A stretch of 13,580 nucleotides of DNA from Candidatus Falkowbacteria bacterium HGW-Falkowbacteria-2. GTDB lineage: Bacteria; Patescibacteriota; Patescibacteriia; Patescibacteriales; UBA12465. Shown here in pieces: positions 1 through 5,229 of this stretch. The notes under the pieces were generated by a model, which had not been told where the DNA came from, did not search any database, and worked only from the letters and a program-made list of their open reading frames with translations. The stretch covers positions 1 through 13,580 of the forward strand of contig PHAH01000014.1 of the NCBI GenBank assembly GCA_002841655.1, given 5' to 3'. Position 1 is the first letter of the stretch. Every line of letters starts with the position of its first letter. The translations under genes were made by a program, and so were the position numbers.

Positions 1-783
1 TTGCTGACCATTAAAGGTTGCAATTAAGCCGACTAAGAATATTGTACAGAAAGCGGTTAAGGCAGTTAGTCCGAATATGATTCCAATGAATACTCGTATA
101 AAAGGACCAAAGCCCCGTAATACCCGACCAATTAGATCAAATAGGCGCTGGAAGAAGCGACTAAAAGAATCAGCTGCAGCATTGCCAGTATTTTTAATCT
201 TGTCCGAATTAATATTCTCTCTCATCTTAGCTGTAAGGGAAGAAAGATTAACGGCCGCGCCCTGCATCGCCAGCTTATCAGCTGTCGTTTTGGCTTCGGG
301 CGCCGCAATCCAGATTAGGAAGTAAATAATGACGCCAAAGCCCCAGAGGAATAATGACAAGGCGAAGAACAAGCGAATCCAAACTGGGTCGATACCAAAG
401 TAGTGACCAAGTCCGGCGCAAACACCACCGATGACAGCATTGTCGCCGTCACGATAGAAACGTCGCGGTCCTTCACTTTCCGTTTTTTCTGATGAAGTAC
501 TCGTCGCTTTTTCCTCCTCCGAAAAATCATTGATGGTACCCATGTTTTTCAAAGCATCTTCGACTTCAGGTAAAGTAACCGCTCTTTTTAATTCGCCAGC
601 GCCAGCAGCATTGAAGTGCTCAGCGAGACTGGTTTCGATATCGCGTAAGATTTCGGCGCTATCATCGCCTTTAGCGCTGAAATAACGTTCTACTTCTCGT
701 AGATACGTATCTAGGCGAGCGAATGCATCATCTTCTGCATAGAAGAGAGTGCCGCCGAGATTGATTGAGATTGTTTTTTTCAT
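1..783 (-). CDS. PspC-domain membrane protein (C-terminus outside window)
   Basis: The minus frame is open from the ATG at 781-783 to the left edge (261 codons, no stop), so the gene is partial. Residues 1-95 form a soluble N-terminal region starting MKKTISINLGGTLFYAEDD, rich in helix-forming charged residues. Residues about 107-164 are a PspC domain: an RRFYRDGDNAVIGGVCAGLG stretch, then YFGIDPVWIRL, then a long hydrophobic helix at about 137-160 ending IWIAAPEA. A second membrane helix lies at about 231-257. PspC proteins sit in the cytoplasmic membrane and act in envelope-stress responses; this N-terminal plus PspC layout resembles the PspC proteins of Bacteroidetes. It starts 4 nt after the padR stop, so the two are very likely co-transcribed and the repressor probably controls it. 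Its exact role and ligand are not visible. Confidence 0.87.
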   Translation of the reverse strand, partial: MKKTISINLGGTLFYAEDDAFARLDTYLREVERYFSAKGDDSAEILRDIETSLAEHFNAAGAGELKRAVTLPEVEDALKNMGTINDFSEEEKATSTSSEKTESEGPRRFYRDGDNAVIGGVCAGLGHYFGIDPVWIRLFFALSLFLWGFGVIIYFLIWIAAPEAKTTADKLAMQGAAVNLSSLTAKMRENINSDKIKNTGNAAADSFSRFFQRLFDLIGRVLRGFGPFIRVFIGIIFGLTALTAFCTIFLVGLIATFNGQQ

Positions 784-787
784 ATAG

Positions 788-1138
788 TTAGGCCCTTGCA
801 AGACGCAAGGCATTTATTGATGATTGAAGCATTTCCCAGGTACCGTCCAGCTGTTTAAGCATTGCTTTACCGTGACTAGTCAGTTCGTAGTATTTCCGCG
901 GTGGTCCACTCTTTGATTCCTGCCAATGATAGTCGAGCAGGCCATCGTTCTTTAAGCGACTAAGTAGCGGATACATCGTTCCCTCAACAACCAGTAGGTC
1001 GGCTGTGCGCAAGGAAGCGATAATATCAGAGGCGTATACTTTCTTACGAGAAATGACGAGCAAAATACAATACTCAAGTAATCCTTTTCGCATTTGTGCC
1101 CGGGAGTTTTCTAGACTTGTTTTGTTTTCGTTAGGCAT
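788..1138 (-). CDS. PadR-family transcriptional repressor
   Basis: A 116-aa winged-helix protein of the usual length for short PadR regulators. Residues 17-30 (RKGLLEYCILLVIS) match the first PadR helix, 51-62 (VEGTMYPLLSRL) the recognition helix signature, and 78-90 (GPPRKYYELTSHG) the wing plus following helix. The C-terminal helix (about 91-114) would form the dimer interface. PadR proteins are cytoplasmic dimeric repressors, often autoregulatory and often controlling a membrane or transport gene next door. Here the partner is the PspC-domain gene 4 nt downstream. No SD is seen before the ATG. Two inverted repeats lie across its own promoter, consistent with autoregulation. The ligand or stress signal cannot be told from sequence. 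Confidence 0.92.
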   Translation of the reverse strand: MPNENKTSLENSRAQMRKGLLEYCILLVISRKKVYASDIIASLRTADLLVVEGTMYPLLSRLKNDGLLDYHWQESKSGPPRKYYELTSHGKAMLKQLDGTWEMLQSSINALRLARA

Positions 1139-1152
1139 ATGGTTTTTTAATG

Positions 1153-1195
1153 ATGTACTAAATATAGCACATACTACCTTTTAATGCAAGGTAGT
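1153..1195. promoter_or_regulatory. Candidate PadR operator: two adjacent inverted repeats
   Basis: One dyad is ATGTAC-N8-GCACAT (1153-1172, one mismatch), covering the -10 box. It resembles the ATGT/ACAT half-sites reported for PadR-family repressors, though with a longer spacing between the ATGT and ACAT cores. The second is a perfect 8-bp dyad ACTACCTT-N7-AAGGTAGT (1173-1195) covering the spacer and -35 box. Bound repressor at either would block RNA polymerase. Which of the two is the true operator is not decidable from sequence. Confidence 0.6.
1161..1189 (-). promoter_or_regulatory. Sigma70-type promoter of padR-pspC
   Basis: On the minus strand there is TTGCAT at 1184-1189, a 17-bp spacer, and TATATT at 1161-1166. 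This gives a start site near 1154 and a leader of about 16 nt before the padR ATG. Inferred from consensus match and position only. Confidence 0.7.
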
Positions 1196-1206
1196 GGGGA
1201 GCGCAC

Positions 1207-1215
1207 TTATCCACA
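1207..1215 (+). other. Perfect DnaA-box-like 9-mer
   Basis: TTATCCACA, the consensus DnaA box, lies in the padR-mtaB intergenic region. Only one copy was noticed, so this is not an origin by itself. It may titrate DnaA, regulate a neighbour, or be chance. Confidence 0.35.
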
Positions 1216-1230
1216 GGAATCTAAGAATAC

Positions 1231-1252
1231 AAAAAGTCCGCTTTCGCGGACT
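1231..1252 (-). terminator. Rho-independent terminator of mtaB
   Basis: Read on the minus strand: a 7-bp stem AGTCCGC/GCGGACT (1246-1252 with 1235-1241), a GAAA tetraloop, then a U-run (1231-1235). It lies 34 bp past the mtaB stop. Confidence 0.8.
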
Positions 1253-1285
1253 ATTTCACCTTATATTTATTGGGTTTTTTGGCGG

Positions 1286-2560
1286 TTAGCTTAAATGTCT
1301 AACCTCTACTTCAATCATCTTCCCTGCCTCTAACCCTGGAGCTAATTTTTTAGGAAATGAAAAAATTGGATAAAACTCTGAGTGCCCTTTAATGAATTCG
1401 CCGCCTTTCTTTTCGGACACTAATTTCATTTTCTGACCAGCGAAGCGTTTCAATAAACCTTCACGATACACTTGTGCTGCTTCTTCGGATACTCTTCTTA
1501 AAGCCAGCGCCCTTTCCTTAATCTGTCTGGGCGCCACTCTTCCCTCCAGAGTAAAGGCCGCTGTCTGTTCATGCGGTGAAAAAGGAAAGACGTGAATACC
1601 GGCGAAGTTGCACTTCTTTAAAAAACTCAGTGTATCATTGAAATCATCATCAGTCTCTCCGGGAAAGCCGACAATTACATCGGTGGTTACTCCAATTTCG
1701 GGCATTGCCGCCCTTATCGCCTTAAGCCTATCCAAAAAGAACTCAGTATTATATGGTCGCTTCATGGCAGACAAAATTTTATCACTCCCCGATTGCAGGG
1801 ATATATGTAAGTGACGACAAATCCTTCCATCACTTTGAGTGATGAGAGAAATTAAGTCATCATCAACTTCAGTAACCTCAATTGAGCTCAAACGAAAACG
1901 AGTTGTCGCAGATAGCTGTAATAACTCAATGAGTAGGTCCTTTAGGAAATACTTGCCAGCTAAATCTGTTCCGTACAAACCAAGATGAATGCCACTTAAT
2001 ACGATTTCATCATAACCCGCTTCAATCGCGGCCTTTGCCTCCGCTAACACAATGGACCTCTCCCGACTCTTCAGACGCCCCCTAGCAAAAGGGATAAGAC
2101 AATAGGAACAGAATTGGTTGCAACCATCACCGACTTTGAGGATATAACGGGAACGCTCTGAGCTCACGACTAAACCGCTCTCAAATTTAACAGCCACAAC
2201 GGGTTTGCCCACTTTTTCACATATTAGCTCCGCTAGTTCTCTTATCCGCCCAACACCCCAGAATAATATAGAATCATCAGCTAACTCAGCCTTAGCTAGC
2301 TTCTCGTTAGTCTGCGGCCAGCAACCCATAACGACCAGTAAGGCCTCGGGGTGGGCGGCTCGTAGTTTTCGCGCTAATTGCCGATCCTTCTTCATGGCCG
2401 CCTTAGTGACGGCGCAAGTGTTTATAATGACCACAGAGGGGTTGTCATTTCCCATATTAAACCCCTGAGACTCTAGTTCCCGTCTTAGCTCGGCGGCGTC
2501 ATACTGAGATACCTTGCAACCAAGGGCTCTAATCTGAAATGTGGGCTGGTTTTTACTCAT
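1286..2560 (-). CDS. mtaB: tRNA (N6-threonylcarbamoyladenosine-37) methylthiotransferase MtaB
   Basis: A 424-aa radical-SAM methylthiotransferase that would convert t6A37 to ms2t6A37 in tRNAs reading ANN codons. The N-terminal MTTase domain has its three cluster-binding cysteines: C15 (ALGCKVSQ), C49 (NTCAVT) and C80 (MGCWPQ). The radical-SAM motif is C147-x3-C151-x2-C154 in GDGCNQFCSYCLIPFARGR, with a C-terminal TRAM-like segment in the last 55-60 residues. The ALGCKVSQ start and NTCAVT fit MtaB rather than MiaB or RimO. The frame stays open 13 codons upstream to a TTG at 2597-2599, but that stretch contains a consensus promoter, and MtaB proteins begin just before the GCK motif, so the ATG at 2558-2560 is chosen. 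Divergent from tRNA-Lys(UUU), a likely substrate. Apparently monocistronic. Confidence 0.93.
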   Translation of the reverse strand: MSKNQPTFQIRALGCKVSQYDAAELRRELESQGFNMGNDNPSVVIINTCAVTKAAMKKDRQLARKLRAAHPEALLVVMGCWPQTNEKLAKAELADDSILFWGVGRIRELAELICEKVGKPVVAVKFESGLVVSSERSRYILKVGDGCNQFCSYCLIPFARGRLKSRERSIVLAEAKAAIEAGYDEIVLSGIHLGLYGTDLAGKYFLKDLLIELLQLSATTRFRLSSIEVTEVDDDLISLITQSDGRICRHLHISLQSGSDKILSAMKRPYNTEFFLDRLKAIRAAMPEIGVTTDVIVGFPGETDDDFNDTLSFLKKCNFAGIHVFPFSPHEQTAAFTLEGRVAPRQIKERALALRRVSEEAAQVYREGLLKRFAGQKMKLVSEKKGGEFIKGHSEFYPIFSFPKKLAPGLEAGKMIEVEVRHLS

Positions 2561-2569
2561 ATTATCGAT

Positions 2570-2599
2570 ATTATACGCATTTGCTTGAACCCTTGTCAA
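2570..2599 (-). promoter_or_regulatory. Consensus promoter of mtaB, leaderless configuration
   Basis: On the minus strand TTGACA (2594-2599), an 18-bp spacer, and TATAAT (2570-2575): both hexamers are perfect. Only 7 nt separate the -10 box from the ATG, so transcription should start at or within 1-2 nt of the start codon. No SD can exist in such a message. Confidence 0.85.
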
Positions 2600-2610
2600 A
2601 AAAATAGTTT

Positions 2611-2657
2611 TTTGATAATATCAAATCAAATATAAGCCTAGTGGCTTATTATTTGAT
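2611..2657. repeat. Nested palindromes next to tRNA-Lys
   Basis: A 7-bp dyad TTTGATA-A-TATCAAA (2611-2625) is followed by a 33-bp palindrome: arms ATCAAAT plus ATAAGCC (2625-2638), loop TAGT, arms GGCTTAT plus ATTTGAT (2643-2657) with one bulged T. The ATCAAA elements can pair in alternative ways. It ends 5 nt before the tRNA-Lys gene. There is no U-run that would make it a standard terminator toward the tRNA. It could be an operator, a processing structure, or a promoter-overlapping dyad (TATAAG 2631-2636 and TATTAT 2647-2652 are possible -10 boxes for the tRNAs). Confidence 0.6.
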
Positions 2658-2662
2658 TAAGC

Positions 2663-2735
2663 GCGCTCATAGCTCAGTTGGTAGAGCAGATCCCTTTTAA
2701 GGATAAGGTCACAGGTTCGAGTCCTGTTGGGCGCA
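2663..2735 (+). tRNA. tRNA-Lys (anticodon UUU)
   Basis: A complete cloverleaf: acceptor stem GCGCTCA/TGGGCGC with one U-G pair, D arm GCTC/GAGC, anticodon loop CTTTTAA with anticodon TTT at 2696-2698, and T arm ACAGG-TTCGAGT-CCTGT. A37 (2699) is followed by A38, fitting t6A/ms2t6A modification. The first anticodon-stem pair is a G-A mismatch (2689/2705). Discriminator A at 2735; 3' CCA is not encoded, so it must be added by the CCA enzyme. Confidence 0.97.
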
Positions 2736-2767
2736 CATAAGATTCTTTCGACATCTTAATACCTTTT

Positions 2768-2844
2768 GCCGCCTTAGCTCAGTTGGTTAGAGCAGCTGTT
2801 TTGTAAACAGCAGGTCGTGGGTTCGAATCCGACAGGCGGCTCCA
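2768..2844 (+). tRNA. tRNA-Thr (anticodon UGU), CCA encoded
   Basis: Acceptor GCCGCCT/AGGCGGC, D arm GCTC/GAGC, anticodon arm GCTGT-TTTGTAA-ACAGC with anticodon TGT at 2802-2804, T loop TTCGAAT. The T stem GTGGG/CCGAC has a central G-G mismatch (2819/2831). Discriminator T (2841) and encoded CCA (2842-2844), unlike the neighbouring tRNA-Lys 32 nt upstream. The pair is probably one transcript ending at the terminator just downstream. Confidence 0.96.
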
Positions 2845-2850
2845 AAAATA

Positions 2851-2878
2851 AAATCACCTTTTTGAGGTGATTTTTTTT
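2851..2878. terminator. Bidirectional terminator between tRNAs and the 154-aa gene
   Basis: A 9-bp stem AAATCACCT/AGGTGATTT with loop TTTTG, followed on the plus strand by a run of eight T (2871-2878). On the minus strand the hairpin is also followed by a T-rich tract, so it can end the convergent gene whose stop is at 2880-2882. Confidence 0.85.
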
Positions 2879-2879
2879 C

Positions 2880-3344
2880 TTAGTTGTTTAGGATGGTTGG
2901 CACCCATATTATACTTTTCATTTGCTCGTTATCAACATCTTCTTCGTTGTCGATTACGCAGACAAGATAGTCTCGGCAGATATAGAAGTTCACCTCCGCC
3001 GAGATATTAAGCCGTTCATGCACAACAAGTGTTAAAAACATCGCGCAAATAACTTCAAGATTCGCAAGCTTAGCCCTATTGTCATACTTTTTTTGACAAC
3101 TTTTGAGAACTGTTTCCTGTATTTCTTTTTCACAGAAAACGATATTGCCACTTGTTTCGGCCATTACCTGCGCATTATCATAGCACCATGTTTGAGCAGC
3201 GTATAACCTTCGTTCTTTCTTTGTTAGTCTTCCAACGACTACAAAATCTTCTCGTGGCTCGAACAGTCGATACTGCAACTCATTTTCATCAACCTTGACT
3301 TTGTCTAGGCCAATTGATTTTAAAAAACCGTCTATTGATCTCAT
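2880..3344 (-). CDS. Hypothetical protein, 154 aa
   Basis: I do not recognise this family. The protein starts MRSIDGFLKSIG, has no signal peptide, and carries six scattered cysteines (WCY, FCE, SCQ, ICA, ICR, VCV) that form no CxxC pair. A moderately hydrophobic helix at about 95-108 (LEVICAMFLTLVVHE) is followed by beta-like stretches (VNFYICRDYLVCVID) and an acidic patch (DNEEDVDNEQ), suggesting a small soluble alpha/beta protein. The gene is well supported: a near-consensus promoter, an SD of GGAGGAG at 3347-3353 just 2 nt from the ATG end of the tract, and a terminator abutting the stop. It is a single-gene unit between tRNA-Thr and dnaB, divergent from dnaB. The strong SD is unlike the housekeeping genes here. 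Confidence 0.82.
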   Translation of the reverse strand: MRSIDGFLKSIGLDKVKVDENELQYRLFEPREDFVVVGRLTKKERRLYAAQTWCYDNAQVMAETSGNIVFCEKEIQETVLKSCQKKYDNRAKLANLEVICAMFLTLVVHERLNISAEVNFYICRDYLVCVIDNEEDVDNEQMKSIIWVPTILNN

Positions 3345-3346
3345 GT

Positions 3347-3353
3347 CTCCTCC
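3347..3353 (-). promoter_or_regulatory. Strong Shine-Dalgarno of the 154-aa gene
   Basis: GGAGGAG on the minus strand immediately precedes AC-ATG (start 3342-3344). It is one of only two strong SDs before genes in the window and fixes the start. Confidence 0.8.
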
Positions 3354-3368
3354 GTTGTTAGTGACACT

Positions 3369-3397
3369 ACTTTAGAATATCGGCGTCTTATTGTCAA
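3369..3397 (-). promoter_or_regulatory. Promoter of the 154-aa gene
   Basis: TTGACA at 3392-3397 (perfect -35), a 17-bp spacer, TAAAGT at 3369-3374 (-10), minus strand. Predicted start near 3362, leader about 18 nt, containing the SD. Confidence 0.75.
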
Positions 3398-3426
3398 TTA
3401 CTTCTTTTTTCGGGAATAATAAGGAG

Positions 3427-3453
3427 ATAAAACGTGTATAAAACGTGCATAAA
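3427..3453 (+). repeat. 11-bp tandem repeat upstream of dnaB
   Basis: Two near-identical units ATAAAACGTGT (3427-3437) and ATAAAACGTGC (3438-3448), plus a partial third (3449-3453). The period is about one helical turn, so a protein would meet both units on one DNA face. The repeat lies between the divergent promoters of the 154-aa gene and dnaB. Confidence 0.6.
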
Positions 3454-3470
3454 TAGTTAATAATGCTGTC

Positions 3471-3499
3471 TTGATAGCTTTATGATTATAAGATAAGAT
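3471..3499 (+). promoter_or_regulatory. Candidate dnaB operon promoter
   Basis: TTGATA (3471-3476), a 17-bp spacer, TAAGAT (3494-3499). Predicted start near 3506, leader about 20 nt with only a weak TAAGG before the ATG. Confidence 0.55.
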
Positions 3500-3526
3500 A
3501 TAAGCACTAAAATAAGGCTTAAATAT

Positions 3527-4930
3527 ATGGCAACCATGACAGCAACCGACAAGACTTTGTTAGAAAAAATACCTCCTCACAGCCTCGAAGCTGAAGAGTC
3601 CCTTTTAGGGTGCCTATTAATTGATAAGGATGCCATTATTAAGATTGTCGACATGATCCTGCCTCAGGATTTCTATCGTCATGCAAATCAGAAGATATAC
3701 GAATCAATCCAAGAGCTATATAACAGCCAAGAGCCAATTGATATTATCACCCTCGCCAATAAGCTGGAGGACAAAAAACAACTCTCAGACATCGGCGGAC
3801 GTACCTACCTGGCCAAGCTCTCTAACACGGTGGCCACCGCTGGTAATATTGCCCAGTACGCCAGCATCATCCAAAAAAAGGCAACTCTGCGTCGCCTCCA
3901 ACAAGCTGCCGCGGAAATCACTAGCGCTAGTTTTGACGAAGAAAGAGATATTGATGACTTACTTGATGAAACTGAGAAGAAAGTCTTCGGCGTTTCCCGT
4001 AAATTCCTCAAGAATGCCTTCTTGCCGCTTGACAGCTTGCTCACGGATGCTTTTGAACGTATCGACGAACTACACAAACGTGGTGGCGGCAAATTGCGCG
4101 GCCTCTCCACCGGCTTCACTGATCTTGATGCCCTGCTCGCTGGTCTTCAGAAATCCGATCTTGTCATTCTCGCTGCCCGCCCCAGTGTCGGCAAAACTTC
4201 GTTTGCCCTGGATATCGCTCGACAGGCCGCCATTCGCAACAAGGCTGGCGTCGGCATTTTCTCACTCGAAATGGGCAAGGAGCAATTAGTTGATCGCATG
4301 CTTTGCGCTCAAGCTAACGTCAATCTCTGGAAAATGAGAACTGGAAATTTATCTGATAAGGATGAAGACAATGACTTTACTAAAATCGGCAAAGCCATGG
4401 GCGAACTCGCTGACGCGCCAATATACATCGATGACTCCAGCACCTTATCGGTGATGGAAATTAGAGCTAAATGCCGTCGTCTACAAATGGAAAAAGGCTT
4501 GGGCTTAATCGTCATTGACTACTTGCAGTTAATGGAAGGTCGCGGGAAATATAGTGATAATCGTGTGCAGGAAATAGGCGAAATCAGTCGTGGTTTGAAA
4601 GGAATCGCTCGTGAATTAAATATTCCCGTGCTTGCCCTCGCTCAGCTCTCTCGTGCCGTTGAACAAACCAGCCCTGCTATTCCGAAACTATCACATCTTC
4701 GCGACTCTGGCTCTATTGAACAAGACGCTGATATCGTCATGTTCCTCTATCGTAAAGCGGCCGACCGCTCCTACAATCCCAACGACCTACCAATGGATGA
4801 GAGATATAAGGCGGAAGTTCACATCGCCAAGCACCGCAACGGACCGACTGGCAGAGTAGATTTGTTCTTCGATGAGAATACGGCGAGTTTCCGCAACTTG
4901 AGTCATCAGAATAATCCCGCCAATAATTAA
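3527..4930 (+). CDS. dnaB: Replicative DNA helicase DnaB
   Basis: A 467-aa hexameric 5'-3' helicase that unwinds DNA at the replication fork. The N-terminal DnaB domain (about 14-118) begins IPPHSLEAEESLLGCLL. A linker with LRGLSTGFTDLDALLAGLQ (190-208) leads to the RecA-type motor. Walker A is ARPSVGKTS (217-225, K223) and Walker B LIVIDYLQLM (327-336). The Q-loop/sensor region is VLALAQLSRAVEQ (368-380), followed by LRDSGSIEQDADIVMFLYR and the arginine-finger segment HIAKHRNGPTG. Length is normal (about 450-470), with no intein. A second ATG lies at 3536 and the start could be either; little of the family core precedes residue 14. First gene of a dnaB-ybaB-recR-small-protein unit, with 22 nt to ybaB. 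Confidence 0.96.
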   Translation: MATMTATDKTLLEKIPPHSLEAEESLLGCLLIDKDAIIKIVDMILPQDFYRHANQKIYESIQELYNSQEPIDIITLANKLEDKKQLSDIGGRTYLAKLSNTVATAGNIAQYASIIQKKATLRRLQQAAAEITSASFDEERDIDDLLDETEKKVFGVSRKFLKNAFLPLDSLLTDAFERIDELHKRGGGKLRGLSTGFTDLDALLAGLQKSDLVILAARPSVGKTSFALDIARQAAIRNKAGVGIFSLEMGKEQLVDRMLCAQANVNLWKMRTGNLSDKDEDNDFTKIGKAMGELADAPIYIDDSSTLSVMEIRAKCRRLQMEKGLGLIVIDYLQLMEGRGKYSDNRVQEIGEISRGLKGIARELNIPVLALAQLSRAVEQTSPAIPKLSHLRDSGSIEQDADIVMFLYRKAADRSYNPNDLPMDERYKAEVHIAKHRNGPTGRVDLFFDENTASFRNLSHQNNPANN

Positions 4931-4952
4931 TTATTAATTCTATCAAACAAAT

Positions 4953-5228
4953 ATGTTCAACAAACTTAAACAATTCAAAGATTTACGCAGCCAGGCTAAA
5001 ACTATGCAGAGTGCTCTCGCTCAAGAATCCGTGACTGAAGAGAAAAATGGCGTAAAACTTACTCTTAACGGTAACTTAGAAATTCTAGAGTTAACACTCA
5101 ACCCTGAGCTAAGCGCTGATGCTCAGGCTTCAGCTGTTAAGTCTTGTTTTAATGACGCTATCAAACGTGCTCAACGCCTGATGGCTAAGAAGATGCAGGA
5201 AATGGGCGGTCTGCCAGGCTTAAACTAA
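4953..5228 (+). CDS. ybaB: YbaB/EbfC-family nucleoid-associated protein
   Basis: A 91-aa small DNA-binding protein, slightly shorter than the usual 100-110 residues because the N-terminus and tail are trimmed. The N-terminal helix MFNKLKQFKDLRSQAKTMQ precedes a beta hairpin (VKLTLNGNLEILELTLNPEL), then the helical AIKRAQRLMAKKMQEMGGLPG end typical of the family. It forms dimers that bind and bend DNA on the nucleoid. It lies 1 nt upstream of recR, the usual partner, and 22 nt after dnaB. No SD is visible. Confidence 0.93.
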   Translation: MFNKLKQFKDLRSQAKTMQSALAQESVTEEKNGVKLTLNGNLEILELTLNPELSADAQASAVKSCFNDAIKRAQRLMAKKMQEMGGLPGLN

Positions 5229-5229
5229 A

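Noticed and set aside
315..530. Short minus-strand open frame within the left-edge gene
   Set aside because: The adjacent frame encodes a textbook PspC domain continuous from 783 to the edge; this one is its shadow.
1207..1215. Replication origin near the DnaA box
   Set aside because: Only one box, no dnaA/dnaN, no AT-rich unwinding element or box cluster.
3421..3460. AAGGAG followed 7 nt later by GTG and an 8-codon frame upstream of dnaB (possible leader peptide)
   Set aside because: It lies upstream of the only credible dnaB promoter, overlaps the tandem repeat, and the frame is too short to judge; probably chance.
3681..4289. Long open frame (about 200 codons) on the plus strand inside dnaB
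   Set aside because: It is in a different frame of a strongly conserved helicase gene and its serine/proline/leucine-rich translation has no recognisable domain, as expected of a shadow frame.
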